50,562 nt of DNA from Gammaproteobacteria bacterium. Lineage in GTDB: Bacteria; Pseudomonadota; Gammaproteobacteria; Chromatiales; Sedimenticolaceae. The notes under the pieces are model-generated. The model saw nothing but the letters and a program-made list of their open reading frames with translations. It was not told the DNA's origin and searched no databases. Below, in pieces: positions 1 through 9,179 of the stretch; the stretch's first letter is position 1; every line of letters starts with the position of its first letter. The translations under genes were made by a program, and so were the position numbers. The stretch spans positions 1-50,562 of the forward strand of contig JAGRHE010000004.1 in the NCBI GenBank assembly GCA_020445165.1, read 5' to 3'.

Positions 1-66
1 CAGCGGGTCACCCAGTGCCTCGAGTTGCTGATGACGGTTGTCGAGATCGAAAAAGCCAGGCTGCAT
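1..66 (-). CDS. IS5-type transposase, N-terminal fragment cut by window edge
   Basis: The reverse strand from 66 to 1 reads 22 codons without a stop, beginning MQPGFFDLDNR and ending LEALGDPL. This matches the N-terminus of IS5-type DDE transposases, which commonly open with a GFFDL-D-R...L..GDPL pattern. Only these residues are in the window, so the catalytic domain cannot be inspected and it is unknown whether the gene is intact. The ATG at 64-66 is the natural start. The call rests on a short motif recognised from memory. Confidence 0.6.
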   Translation of the reverse strand, partial: MQPGFFDLDNRHQQLEALGDPL

Positions 67-135
67 GCACGCACGCTCTTGCTGTCGGGAAAGGGCTATG
101 ATGCCTCAAAGGATGGTGTTTTTAGAGATGCCCTG
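1..135 (-). mobile_element. Left-edge end of an IS5-family insertion sequence
   Basis: The transposase fragment at 1-66 reads out of the window, so the bases just to its right should hold the element's 5' terminus. Positions 118-135 (gtttttagagatgccctg) read on the minus strand as cagggcatctctaaaaac, which is plausible as a terminal inverted repeat of an IS5-type element. The other end lies outside the window, so neither the inverted repeat pair nor a target-site duplication can be confirmed. The boundary at 135 is an estimate. Confidence 0.4.
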
Positions 136-585
136 AAGTCGGCGGCGGTTGCGCCACCGATGCGTTGACGAGGGCAAGTCGTCGGCCGCTCTTGAGGACC
201 GTGTGGATCTGCGGCGCCGGCATGCTGTAGAAATCATCCGATTGTCGGCAGAGACTGGGGAAAAGTTGACAAGGACGAAGATCAACAAGATGCAAGGCCC
301 CGGAACTCAGCGGATTCCTGGTTCCGTACCGACGAGGCGGGCGTAGCGGGTCCCGAAGGATTGCCCGTTGCGCGCGGCTTGACCTTGCAGGCTGTTCTTC
401 CCAGCTCCGGCTTTTTCCGGCCGGATCCGGACCGATCGGTTGCTCGCCCGGTTGGCAGAGCAGGCTGCCAGCTGCCGCAATCTCCGACGGGAAAAGCATC
501 CAAGTATCCAATACTGCATTTGAGACCTGGCTTGCTATATTGAGCGTTTCCCGCCCGCGTAAACAGCGTTAGAAGGTAGCGGTCC
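136..585. other. 450-bp stretch with no supportable gene
   Basis: Short open frames exist on both strands (for example 149-346 plus and 122-511 minus). They have low-complexity, Arg/Pro/Ser-rich translations typical of chance frames in GC-rich DNA, and no recognisable domain. The stretch lies between the IS terminus and pyruvate carboxylase, so it could include decayed sequence. Its last 60 bases hold the likely pyc promoter and ribosome binding site. Confidence 0.5.
512..541 (+). promoter_or_regulatory. Candidate promoter of the pyruvate carboxylase gene
   Basis: TATATT at 536-541 fits a sigma70 -10 element and lies 45 bases before the pyc start. The -35 position around 512-518 (tactgca) is a poor match. 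The call rests on the -10 hexamer and position only. Confidence 0.25.
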
Positions 586-3500
586 ATGCCCATCAAGCCA
601 TTCAAGAAACTCCTGGTCGCGAACCGCAGCGAGATTGCGATCCGCATCTTCCGCGCGGCCAATGAGCTCGGCATCAGAACGGTCGCCGTGTTTGCCGAGG
701 AAGACCGCCTGTCGATGCATCGCTTCAAGGCCGACGAGGCCTATCAGCTGGACCCTGACCGGGGACCGGTGGGCGCCTACCTGGACATCGGCGGCATCCT
801 CGAGATTGCCGTGGCCAAGGGCGTCGATGCGATCCATCCCGGCTACGGCTTCCTGTCCGAGAACCCGCAGTTCGCGCATGCCTGTGCGGCCAATGGGATC
901 GCGTTCATCGGTCCGCGTGCAGAACTGCTGGCGCAGATGGGCGACAAGACGGCCGCACGTGAACTCGCTCAGCGTGCCCAGGTGCCGACGCTGCCTGGCA
1001 CCGAGGAAGCGATCGAAGACCGCGAGTCCGCGCTGGCAGTCGCCGAGCAGATCGGTTTCCCGCTGATCATCAAGGCCGCGCATGGCGGTGGTGGTCGCGG
1101 TATGCGCGTGGTACGCGAGCCACAGGATCTCGGCAAGCTGCTCGATGAGGCGCGCAACGAGGCGCACAACGCCTTTGGCAACGGCGCGGTGTTCCTGGAG
1201 CGTTTCATCCAGCATGCCAAACACATCGAGGTGCAGATCCTCGGTGACCGGCATGGCAACGTGGTGCACCTGCATGAGCGTGACTGTTCGGTGCAGCGCC
1301 GTCACCAAAAGGTGATCGAGGTCGCGCCGTCGGTCGACCTGGCGGAAGAGACACGCACGGCCCTGTGTGATGCGGCGGTGCGTCTGGCCAGCGAGATCGG
1401 CTACGACAATGCCGGCACGGTCGAGTTCCTGGTCGACGTCGACACCGGGGACTGGTTCTTCATCGAGATGAACCCGCGCATCCAGGTCGAGCACACGGTG
1501 ACCGAAGAGATCACCAACGTCGACCTGGTCCGCTCGCAGATCCTGGTGGCTTCGGGGCGGGAATTGCACGGCCCGGACATCCGCATCCCGCAGCAGGCGG
1601 ATATCCCGCGCAACGGCTATGCCATTCAATGCCGCATCACCACCGAGGATCCGGAGAACGGTTTTGCGCCGGACATCGGCCGCCTGCTGACCTATCGCTC
1701 GCCGGCCGGTTTCGGCGTGCGCCTGGACGCCGCCATGGCGACCAGTGGTGCGGTGGTCTCACCCTATTACGATTCACTGCTGGTGAAGCTGACGGTACGC
1801 TCACTGGACTGGGAGAATGCCCTGGAGCGCACCTACCGCGCGCTGCACGAGTTCCGCATCCGCGGGGTCAAGACCAATATCCCGTTCCTCGAGAACGTGA
1901 TCCGCAACGAGACCTTCCGCGCCGGCAAGGCCACCACGCGCCTGATCGATACCACGCCGTCACTGTTCGAGTTCAAGCCCAAGCGCGACCGTGCCAACAA
2001 GCTGCTCAGCTATCTCGGTGACGTGATTATCAACGGCAACCCGCACACTAAGGGCTGGAAGCCCGAGCAGGCGTTCGAGCCGGCACCGGTGCCACACTAC
2101 GACCACATGGCGCCGCTCGTCGACGGCACGCGGCAACGGTTACTGGAACTGGGGCCGAAAGGTTTCGCCGACTGGGCCCTGGCACAGGACCGGGCGCTGT
2201 TTACCGACACCACGCTGCGTGATGCCCACCAGTCGCTGCTGGCAACGCGCATGCGCACCGATGACATGTTGCGCATCGCCGGCGTGATCGCGCACCGCTC
2301 CCCGAACCTGTTCTCGCTGGAGATGTGGGGTGGCGCCACCTTCGATACCTCGATGCGCTTCCTGAACGAGGATCCGTGGGAGCGCCTGGCCAAGCTGCGC
2401 GAGCGCATCCCCAATATTTGCTTCCAGATGTTGTTGCGCGGTGCCAACGCGGTGGGCTATTCGAACTACCCGGACAACGTGGTCGACGCGTTCGTGCGCC
2501 GGGCGGTCGAGAACGGCATGGACATCTTCCGCATCTTCGACAGCCTCAACTACATCGAAAACCTGTTTCCGGCGATGGAGGCTGTGCTGCAGGACGGACG
2601 CGCGGTGTGCGAGGCGGCGATCTGCTACACCGGCAACATCCTCGACCCGAAGCGGCACAAGTACGATCTCAAGTACTACCTCGACATGGCCAAGGAGCTG
2701 GAGGCGCGTGGTGCGCATTTCCTGGCGATCAAAGACATGGCGGGCATCTTGCGTCCGTATGCCGCTGACGTGCTGTTCCGCGCGTTGAAGGCGGAGATCG
2801 GCATCCCGATCCATTACCACACCCACGACACCTCCGGCATCAATGCCGCCTCGGTGTTGCGTGCGGTGGATGCCGGGGTCGACGTGGTCGACGGTGCCAT
2901 CTCGGGCCTGTCCGGCAGTACCTCGCAGCCCAATATCAACTCGATGATTGCCGCACTCGAGTACACTGCGCGTGATCCGATGATCGACCGAGCCGCACTG
3001 GACGAGATGTCGCACTACTGGGAGCACGTGCGCAGCTTCTACCGGCCATTCGACACCAGCGCGCCGCACGGTACCGCCGAGGTCTACCTGCACGAGCTGC
3101 CCGGCGGGCAGTTCACCAATCTCAAGGAGCAGGCGAGTGCCATGGGCCTGGGTGCGCGCTGGCCCGAAGTGGCGCGCACCTATGCCGAGGTCAACCAGCT
3201 GTTCGGTGACATCGTCAAGGTCACGCCCAGTTCCAAGGTGGTCGGAGACATGGCGATCTTCCTGGTCACACGTGGCATCAAGGCGCAGGACGTACTGAAC
3301 CTGGCCCCGGGTTCGGTGCCTTTCCCCGAATCGGTCATCGACATGCTCGCCGGCGGACTCGGCCAGCCCAAGGATGGATGGCCAAAAGAATTGCAGAAGA
3401 TCGTGCTCGGCGAGCGCAAGCCAATCGACGACCGCCCGGGCTTGCATGCCGAGCCGGTCGATTTCGAGGTCCTGAAATCAACGCTGGCAGAAAAACTCGG

Positions 3501-4041
3501 TCGTGACCTCAGCGACGAGGAACTGCTCAGTCACCTGATGTATCCGCAGGTGTTCGCCGATTACGAAAAAATCAGGCAGCAGTATGGTGACCTGTCGGTG
3601 CTGCCGACGCCGGCGTTCTTCTACGGACTGCGCTGCGAGGAGGAGATCGCGGTCGAGATCGAACCGGGCAAGACCCTGTTCATCAAGCTGCTGCATGTCG
3701 GCGAGGCCGACAAGCACGGCGTGCGCGCGGTCATCTTTGAACTCAACGGCGACGCCCGCCACATCCAGATCCAGGACCGCAACATGGTGGTCGACGTGGT
3801 TAAGCGGCCGAAGGCCGATCCGGACGATCCCCGCCAGGTCGGTGCGCCGATCCCCGGCAAGGTGTCCGAGATCGCGGTCGGTGTCGGCCACAAGGTCGCC
3901 AAGGGCGATCCGCTGTTCACGCTCGAAGCGATGAAGATGTACACGACGGTGAATGCGCCGATGGCCGGCATCGTCAAGAGCATCGAGATCGAGGCCGGTA
4001 CAACGGTGGATGCCAAGGACCTGTTGCTGCGGTTCAGCTGA
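586..4041 (+). CDS. pyc: Pyruvate carboxylase, single-chain
   Basis: Biotin- and ATP-dependent cytosolic enzyme that carboxylates pyruvate to oxaloacetate, refilling the TCA cycle and feeding gluconeogenesis. The 1151 residues match the usual full-length alpha4 enzyme. In order: biotin carboxylase/ATP-grasp domain (about 1-455, opening KKLLVANRSEIAIRI, glycine-rich HGGGGRGMR near 170), carboxyltransferase TIM barrel (about 530-810, with DTTLRDAHQSLLATR and the metal-site HYHTHDTSG), a PYC-type linker domain (about 830-1030), and a C-terminal biotinyl domain. EAMKM puts the biotinylated lysine at residue 1117. The ATG is preceded by AGAAGG at 571-576. No domain is missing or broken. It stands alone: a terminator-like hairpin follows and the next gene is unrelated. 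Two-subunit oxaloacetate decarboxylase-like enzymes are excluded because all domains are in one chain. Confidence 0.96.
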   Translation: MPIKPFKKLLVANRSEIAIRIFRAANELGIRTVAVFAEEDRLSMHRFKADEAYQLDPDRGPVGAYLDIGGILEIAVAKGVDAIHPGYGFLSENPQFAHACAANGIAFIGPRAELLAQMGDKTAARELAQRAQVPTLPGTEEAIEDRESALAVAEQIGFPLIIKAAHGGGGRGMRVVREPQDLGKLLDEARNEAHNAFGNGAVFLERFIQHAKHIEVQILGDRHGNVVHLHERDCSVQRRHQKVIEVAPSVDLAEETRTALCDAAVRLASEIGYDNAGTVEFLVDVDTGDWFFIEMNPRIQVEHTVTEEITNVDLVRSQILVASGRELHGPDIRIPQQADIPRNGYAIQCRITTEDPENGFAPDIGRLLTYRSPAGFGVRLDAAMATSGAVVSPYYDSLLVKLTVRSLDWENALERTYRALHEFRIRGVKTNIPFLENVIRNETFRAGKATTRLIDTTPSLFEFKPKRDRANKLLSYLGDVIINGNPHTKGWKPEQAFEPAPVPHYDHMAPLVDGTRQRLLELGPKGFADWALAQDRALFTDTTLRDAHQSLLATRMRTDDMLRIAGVIAHRSPNLFSLEMWGGATFDTSMRFLNEDPWERLAKLRERIPNICFQMLLRGANAVGYSNYPDNVVDAFVRRAVENGMDIFRIFDSLNYIENLFPAMEAVLQDGRAVCEAAICYTGNILDPKRHKYDLKYYLDMAKELEARGAHFLAIKDMAGILRPYAADVLFRALKAEIGIPIHYHTHDTSGINAASVLRAVDAGVDVVDGAISGLSGSTSQPNINSMIAALEYTARDPMIDRAALDEMSHYWEHVRSFYRPFDTSAPHGTAEVYLHELPGGQFTNLKEQASAMGLGARWPEVARTYAEVNQLFGDIVKVTPSSKVVGDMAIFLVTRGIKAQDVLNLAPGSVPFPESVIDMLAGGLGQPKDGWPKELQKIVLGERKPIDDRPGLHAEPVDFEVLKSTLAEKLGRDLSDEELLSHLMYPQVFADYEKIRQQYGDLSVLPTPAFFYGLRCEEEIAVEIEPGKTLFIKLLHVGEADKHGVRAVIFELNGDARHIQIQDRNMVVDVVKRPKADPDDPRQVGAPIPGKVSEIAVGVGHKVAKGDPLFTLEAMKMYTTVNAPMAGIVKSIEIEAGTTVDAKDLLLRFS

Positions 4042-4058
4042 GCGGGGGGGCTGACGCC

Positions 4059-4089
4059 CGCCAGGCGGCTCGACGCTGGCGTTTTCGTT
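4059..4089 (+). terminator. Probable rho-independent terminator after pyc
   Basis: CGCCAG (4059-4064) pairs perfectly with CTGGCG (4076-4081) across an 11-base loop and is followed by TTTTCGTT. It starts 18 bases after the pyc stop codon. The stem is short but the T-rich tail makes a terminator the best reading. Confidence 0.55.
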
Positions 4090-4201
4090 ATGCCGGACCG
4101 CTGACCCATATCGGCCTGTCGGGGCGTGTCCGACCGGGTTCTGTCTGCCCACGCGCGGGTGGGCCGACTAGACTTGGACCAAAACGTCCGGTTGATCGTC
4201 G

Positions 4202-5614
4202 ATGAAACGCAAGTCCACAGCAAGCCGTTCGCCTGCGCGCCAGCGCAACTTTCCCGGCAACCGGGAGCAGCTCGAAAGGCTGCTGCAGGCCGGCCAGGGC
4301 AAACGGGCCGATGCCTGGAATGCCTGGCGTTTGAAAAACCTTGCGGAGCCGCTCGAACTCTACGCGGCGAATCTCAGCGACTGCCACCTGCGCGAGTTCG
4401 ACCTCGACGGTGTCAACCTGACCAAGACCAATCTCGCCCGGGCCGATCTGCGCCGGGCGAGCTTTCAGTTCGGCCTGTTACATCACGCCAACCTGTCGCA
4501 CGCCGATGCACGTGGCGCCGGCTTTTCGTATGTCCAGTTCGATCGTGCCAATCTGAAAGGTACCCGACTGGATGATGCCGACCTGCGCGATACGCGGCTG
4601 GACGTGGCCGATCTCACGGACGCGTCGTTGCGCCGTGCCAAGCTGCGCAACGCCGTGCTGGCCGGTGTGGTGGCCAGGAGGGCCGACTTCCGCGACGCGG
4701 ATCTGAGCTGGGTGAACCTGTCCGGTGAATACGAGTCGGGTGGTGATTTCGGCGGGGCGCTGTTCCAGGAAGCGGACCTGTCGCATGCCTATCTCGCGTA
4801 CGGCGATTTTCGTGATGCAAGGTTCAGCAACGCGAACATGGCGGGCGCGAACCTGACCGGGGCAGACCTGCGCGGTGCCGATCTCAGAAAGGTCGATCTG
4901 CAGGGTGCCATTCTCAGCGGCGCGGACCTGCGTGGTGCGACCCTGCGCGGTGCCGATGTCTCCGGTGTTGCGGTCTGGGGCGTCAGATACGACGAGTCAG
5001 ACATCAAGGACGGACGCCAGGCCGGCCTGCAGATTCACGATTGGGTTGCGCACTACAAGGAAGAATACGCATGGGGTCCGCTGACTGTCGACAACATCGA
5101 GCTCGCCCACTTCATGGCGCTGGTGATTCAGAACCCCAAGCTGGCAGCGCTGATCGATGCGACCACGAGCAAGACCGTGCTGTTACTCGGTCGCTTCACC
5201 GGCGCGCGCAAGAAGGTGCTGGAACGGCTGCGCGAGGAACTGCCATATCTTGGCTATGCGCCCATCATTTTCGATTTCGAGGGGCCGGCCAGTCGCGACA
5301 CCATCGAGACGATTTCCACGCTGGCTGGCCTGTCGAAATTCGTGATCGCTGATCTCAGCAAGCCCAAATCCACGCCGCTGGAAACCTACGTGATCGTGCC
5401 GCACCTCTCGATCCCGTTCGTACCGATCGTCGAACGTGGTGAACAGCCGTTCAGCATGTTGCGGGACATGCAGAAGAAGTACTACTGGGTCTTACCGCCC
5501 GTCACCTATGAGAACGTACAGGACCTTGTCGACAGGCTCGACCAGGCCATCGTGAAGCCGGCCGAGCGGATGTTTGCCAGGATCGGGCGACAGCGGCGCG
5601 ACCTGGTGCGCTGA
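4202..5614 (+). CDS. Pentapeptide-repeat protein with C-terminal Rossmann/TIR-like domain
   Basis: A 470-residue protein with two parts. Residues about 52-265 are pentapeptide repeats of the A(D/N)LXX type (ANLSD, ADLRR, ADLRG), which in known families fold into a right-handed beta-helix. Residues about 320-455 form an alpha/beta domain beginning TVLLLGRFTGARKKVLERL, then APIIFDFEGPASRDTIETI and KFVIADLSKPKSTP. Its strand pattern recalls TIR-like or nucleotide-binding Rossmannoid domains seen fused to pentapeptide repeats in other bacteria. No signal peptide or membrane segment is visible, so a cytosolic location is likely. It is followed 132 bp later by a TIR-domain protein on the same strand, suggesting a functional pair. 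A regulatory, stress or anti-phage role is possible, but the sequence does not show which. The ATG at 4202 has no strong Shine-Dalgarno. Confidence 0.7.
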   Translation: MKRKSTASRSPARQRNFPGNREQLERLLQAGQGKRADAWNAWRLKNLAEPLELYAANLSDCHLREFDLDGVNLTKTNLARADLRRASFQFGLLHHANLSHADARGAGFSYVQFDRANLKGTRLDDADLRDTRLDVADLTDASLRRAKLRNAVLAGVVARRADFRDADLSWVNLSGEYESGGDFGGALFQEADLSHAYLAYGDFRDARFSNANMAGANLTGADLRGADLRKVDLQGAILSGADLRGATLRGADVSGVAVWGVRYDESDIKDGRQAGLQIHDWVAHYKEEYAWGPLTVDNIELAHFMALVIQNPKLAALIDATTSKTVLLLGRFTGARKKVLERLREELPYLGYAPIIFDFEGPASRDTIETISTLAGLSKFVIADLSKPKSTPLETYVIVPHLSIPFVPIVERGEQPFSMLRDMQKKYYWVLPPVTYENVQDLVDRLDQAIVKPAERMFARIGRQRRDLVR

Positions 5615-5746
5615 CACGATGTTGCATGTAAGTATTCGTCAGTATTCAGGACTCATGGCCTTGCCGAAGATGCATGTGCCCGTGGCATGTTCGACACCAG
5701 GTGGGCGCTTGCAGAGTTGTCCCGCTGACCAGGAACAATCGACGAA

Positions 5747-6748
5747 ATGAAGAAGATCTTTCTCAGCTACCGACGCGGTGACGTGCCGGGATACGTGGCC
5801 CGCCTGGAAGATGAGTTGGAGCGCGTGTTTGGTCCCGACCGGGTGTTCCGCGACGTCGAGGACATCGCCGGTGGTGCGGAATGGAAACGCGTACTCGATG
5901 AGAATCTTGAACGATCCGCGGCGCTGGTGCTGGTCATCGGGCCGCGCTGGGCGCAGATCTGGACCGAGCGCAACGCTGACCCGGTGAACTATGTCGCGCT
6001 CGAGTTGCAGCGTGCACGCGAGTTGGGCGTTCCGGTGGTGCCGGTCACGCTCAATCACGCCGCCATTCCACGCGAGTTGGACCTGGGCGAGGTGGCGTGG
6101 CTGCGCGATCGCCAGTTCTACGACATCTCGGATGTGCAGAACCGTTGGTCGAACGACGTCAGGGGACTGGTCGACACGCTTGCGGCATTGCCGGGCGTGG
6201 GCGTGCCGGTCGGTGATGCCGGTGGAGCGTCGCACCCGGCAGCGCGAGGCAAGGGATCGGGCAGGCTGATCGGTGTCGGGATCGCCGCTGTTGTACTCGT
6301 ACTGGCCGGTCTTGCGTTGATGCAGTTTCCAAAGGCCCCCGACCCTGATGAGCCGACTGTCACGCGGGAGGTTACGGTCGACAGGCCGGTGCAGCCGGTA
6401 CCGTCCGTCGCCGACAGTCCCGACCCGGTGCCCGCAACTCCGCCGCGCGAGACGCGACCGGTTGCGCTTTCGGTGCCCGATATCTCGGGAACCTGGGTCA
6501 GTCGCAAGGATGGCACCAGCTATCACGTCGAACAGCGTGACGATGGCAGTTTCAACGTGACCAGCCCCGGTTACGGTACCGGTGAAGGGCAGTTCATTGC
6601 GAACATGCCACGCAAGTTCAGGATCGAGATGCATGGCATCGGGCGTGGCGAATTCGCGGTTTCGAACTCGGACGACTCGGCCATCGGTTGGTTGCTGAAT
6701 TACGAAACCCAGGCCAAGGAATACGACACCCTGCAGCGTGTGGAGTAG
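5747..6748 (+). CDS. Membrane-anchored TIR-domain protein
   Basis: A 333-residue protein. Residues 1-145 form a TIR domain: the N-terminus KKIFLSYRRGD is the classical box-1 motif. The glutamate in NYVALELQRA (Glu86) sits where NAD-cleaving TIR domains carry their catalytic acid. A single hydrophobic helix spans about 173-194. A Pro/Asp-rich linker follows (about 195-240), then a beta-rich C-terminal module beginning ISGTWVSRKDG, which looks lipocalin-like. With the TIR domain N-terminal, the likely topology is TIR in the cytoplasm and sensor module in the periplasm. Known bacterial TIR domains act as NADases or signalling modules in immunity. Whether this one is enzymatic is inferred from one residue. 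The upstream pentapeptide-repeat protein may be its partner. The start at 5747 is fixed by the motif being at residue 3. Confidence 0.8.
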   Translation: MKKIFLSYRRGDVPGYVARLEDELERVFGPDRVFRDVEDIAGGAEWKRVLDENLERSAALVLVIGPRWAQIWTERNADPVNYVALELQRARELGVPVVPVTLNHAAIPRELDLGEVAWLRDRQFYDISDVQNRWSNDVRGLVDTLAALPGVGVPVGDAGGASHPAARGKGSGRLIGVGIAAVVLVLAGLALMQFPKAPDPDEPTVTREVTVDRPVQPVPSVADSPDPVPATPPRETRPVALSVPDISGTWVSRKDGTSYHVEQRDDGSFNVTSPGYGTGEGQFIANMPRKFRIEMHGIGRGEFAVSNSDDSAIGWLLNYETQAKEYDTLQRVE

Positions 6749-6834
6749 TCGTCCAGGTCGTGTGATTGCCTGGACACCCGGTCTGTGTCGATACTGGCCG
6801 TGTGACACTCAAAAATCAGACAACTGACCCGCCA

Positions 6835-7491
6835 ATGAAGCCGAGTCGGGACGAGGCCATCGCCCGTTACCGTCGGCATGCGCCCGGCTACGATGCCTCG
6901 GCGCAGCGCACGATGTGGATACGCGAACGCGCGATCGGACAGCTGGGGTTGTGTGCCGGTAATCGCGTGCTGGATATTGCCTGCGGCACCGGGCTGAGCC
7001 TGTCCGCGCTGCGTACCGCGGTCGGCGAGGCGGGCGAGGTGATCGGTATCGAACTCAGCCCGGACATGATCGGCCTGGCCCGTGACCGGGCGCGCGAAGC
7101 CGGATGGAGTAACGTCCGGTTGCTGGAAGGGTCCGTAGAGGACACCGAGATCGCCGGGACATTCGATGCGGTGCTGTTCCATTTCACCCACGACGTGCTG
7201 CGCTCACCGCCGGCGCTCGAACGAATCTTTGCTTCGACCCGGCCCGGTGCGCGGGTGGCGTTTGCCGGCATGAAGTACCCGCCGCGCTGGCTGGCACCGC
7301 TCAAGCTCGTGGTGCGGATGCAGGCGCGGCCGTACATGACGACGTTGGAAGGGCTGGCCGCTCCCTGGGACCTGGCACTGCCGTATCTCTCGGATTTTGA
7401 CTGGCGTCCGGCGCTGTTCGGAACCGCCTATATCGGGTGGGGGCGGGCGCGCAGCAGGAAAAGCCATTGCGCGGATAAGGCCGATACATGA
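6835..7491 (+). CDS. Class I SAM-dependent methyltransferase
   Basis: A 218-residue cytosolic methyltransferase. Motif I is VLDIACGTGLS, followed by the acidic IGIELSPDM strand that would bind the SAM ribose, and FDAVLFHFTHDVL as the post-II strand. The layout resembles the UbiE/Methyltransf_11 type. The substrate cannot be told. I chose the ATG at 6835; an in-frame TTG at 6766 would add 23 residues with no homology character. The stop overlaps the next start (ATGA at 7488-7491), so the two genes are probably translationally coupled. That suggests the methyltransferase works with the downstream membrane enzyme. The C-terminus after about residue 200 is Arg/Lys-rich and unstructured. Confidence 0.8.
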   Translation: MKPSRDEAIARYRRHAPGYDASAQRTMWIRERAIGQLGLCAGNRVLDIACGTGLSLSALRTAVGEAGEVIGIELSPDMIGLARDRAREAGWSNVRLLEGSVEDTEIAGTFDAVLFHFTHDVLRSPPALERIFASTRPGARVAFAGMKYPPRWLAPLKLVVRMQARPYMTTLEGLAAPWDLALPYLSDFDWRPALFGTAYIGWGRARSRKSHCADKADT

Positions 7492-9179
7492 CGGCCCTGC
7501 AGGACACCACGCATCACACATCGCGCTGGCGGCAGCTTGCCTGGATCCTGCTTGCGGCGGTGCTGCTGAACTTCCTGCTCAGCTTCAGCAATGTCTGGCC
7601 CACTGCCCTGGTGTGGCCTGCGCTGCGCCTCGCGCCGGAGTTCGTTGCGCTGTGGGTTGTCCTGTTGTGCCTGGTGTGGGCCGGGGGGCGGGTCGGCCCC
7701 GGCATGCTGGCACTGTTGAGCAGCCTGTTCCTGTTGCTGACCATCGGTCACTACACCGACGTCACGGTCCGCGCGCTGCTCGGCCGCCCATTCAATGTCT
7801 ATTGGGACGGCTACCAGTTGCCGACCTTCCTCGGCGTGGTCAGTCAGGCACTCACCGGGTGGCAGATCGCCGGCTTCTTCGTCGCGCTCGGCGTGGGGCT
7901 GTGGCTGTTGTTCCGGCTGATCCGCATTTGTACCCGGATACTCGCCGAACAGGCTGCCCCGCGGGCGGTGCGCTCACCCCTGATGCTGTTTTCAACGCTG
8001 GTGGCGGTGGTGCTGGTGGTTGTCGGCCTGGCCGGGGGCGGGCCGGCCGGTTCCGTCATTGTGCGCCCGGTAACACCCTTGTATGCCCACCAGGCAGGGT
8101 TGCTGTTGAATGCCTTCGTACCCAGTCGTCGTGCAAAGGTGTTGCCGCCATCGCCGTCGCTGGCATCCGATCTGCAGGTGCTCGACGGTGCCGAGGTCAA
8201 GCTGCTGTTCCTCGAGTCGTACGGCGCAACCACCTACGACCGGCCAGAGATCGCCGCTCCGATCGATGCGGCGCGCGCCCGCCTGGTCGAGGCCGCGAAG
8301 GCACAGGGACGCCAGGTGCTGACCGGCTTCGTGCGTGCCGCCACCTTCGGCGGTGCCTCTGATCTTTCACACCTGAGCCTGCTGTCGGGCATCGACCTGT
8401 CCGATCCACTGCGCCATGACGTGCTGCTGGAATCCGACCGTCCGACCCTGCTGGACACCTTCGGGCAGGCCGGCTATCGGACCATCGGCCTGTACCCGGC
8501 GATGAGCTGGGACTGGCCCGAGAAGGCGTTCTACGGTTTCGAGCATTACCTCGATGCTCCGGATCTCGGCTATCGCGGACCGGCGTTCGGCCTGTGGTGG
8601 CTGCCCGACCAGTTCACGATGGCGCGTATCGACCAGATTCATCCGCCCGATCCTGACGGCAGACCGCGTTTCCTTTTCTATCCCACCATCAGCAGCCATA
8701 TCCCGTTTCGGCCGACACCGCCGTACCAGCCGGACTGGTCGCGGGTAACCTCCGATCACCCATTCGACGACGCGACCGCTGCGGCGGCGCTGGCCGATGG
8801 CTTGGGCTGGAACGACCTGGCATCGGCCTACGTGCGTTCGATCGCGTACACCTTCGAGTGGCTGGCCGGCTACCAGGCACTGCCGCAGCGCCGCGAGTCG
8901 GTCGTGATCCTGCTCGGTGACCACCAGCCATCGAGCAGTGTCAGCGGGCCGGGTGCGAGCTGGGACGTGCCGGTGCATGTCGTCACCAGCAACCCGCTGA
9001 TCGCGGACCGCCTGCGTGAGTACGGGTTTTCCGACCAGGTCAACCGGCGCCGGCCTGCCCTGGGTCACGTCAGTGAGCTGACCCGGGTGCTGCTCAGCGT
9101 GTTCGACGGCGCTACGGTCCCGGTTGGCAGGCCTGACGCATGGTCCGCGCTGGGCGACATGCCGGGCGATGCTGGCTGA
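7488..9179 (+). CDS. LtaS/sulfatase-like membrane phosphoglycerol or phosphoethanolamine transferase
   Basis: A 563-residue inner-membrane protein. The first ~190 residues hold several hydrophobic helices. The rest is a periplasmic alkaline-phosphatase/sulfatase-fold domain. Metal-site signatures visible are LLFLESYG (Glu243) and LLGDHQP (Asp478, His479). The expected nucleophile region is GGASDLSHLSLLSG, where a Ser or Thr would attack the donor. The fold family includes LtaS, OpgB and EptA, which transfer phosphoglycerol or phosphoethanolamine to polymers or lipids, but the substrate here cannot be fixed. It starts inside the stop codon of the methyltransferase gene. A short AAGG precedes the ATG. 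True sulfatases have a Cys/Ser-X-Pro-X-Arg motif, which I do not see, so a transferase is more likely. Confidence 0.7.
   Translation: MTALQDTTHHTSRWRQLAWILLAAVLLNFLLSFSNVWPTALVWPALRLAPEFVALWVVLLCLVWAGGRVGPGMLALLSSLFLLLTIGHYTDVTVRALLGRPFNVYWDGYQLPTFLGVVSQALTGWQIAGFFVALGVGLWLLFRLIRICTRILAEQAAPRAVRSPLMLFSTLVAVVLVVVGLAGGGPAGSVIVRPVTPLYAHQAGLLLNAFVPSRRAKVLPPSPSLASDLQVLDGAEVKLLFLESYGATTYDRPEIAAPIDAARARLVEAAKAQGRQVLTGFVRAATFGGASDLSHLSLLSGIDLSDPLRHDVLLESDRPTLLDTFGQAGYRTIGLYPAMSWDWPEKAFYGFEHYLDAPDLGYRGPAFGLWWLPDQFTMARIDQIHPPDPDGRPRFLFYPTISSHIPFRPTPPYQPDWSRVTSDHPFDDATAAAALADGLGWNDLASAYVRSIAYTFEWLAGYQALPQRRESVVILLGDHQPSSSVSGPGASWDVPVHVVTSNPLIADRLREYGFSDQVNRRRPALGHVSELTRVLLSVFDGATVPVGRPDAWSALGDMPGDAG

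Noticed and set aside
535..1629. 364-codon open frame antisense to pyc
   Set aside because: It mirrors the codon bias of the real pyc gene on the other strand and has an Arg/Asp/His-rich, domain-free translation.
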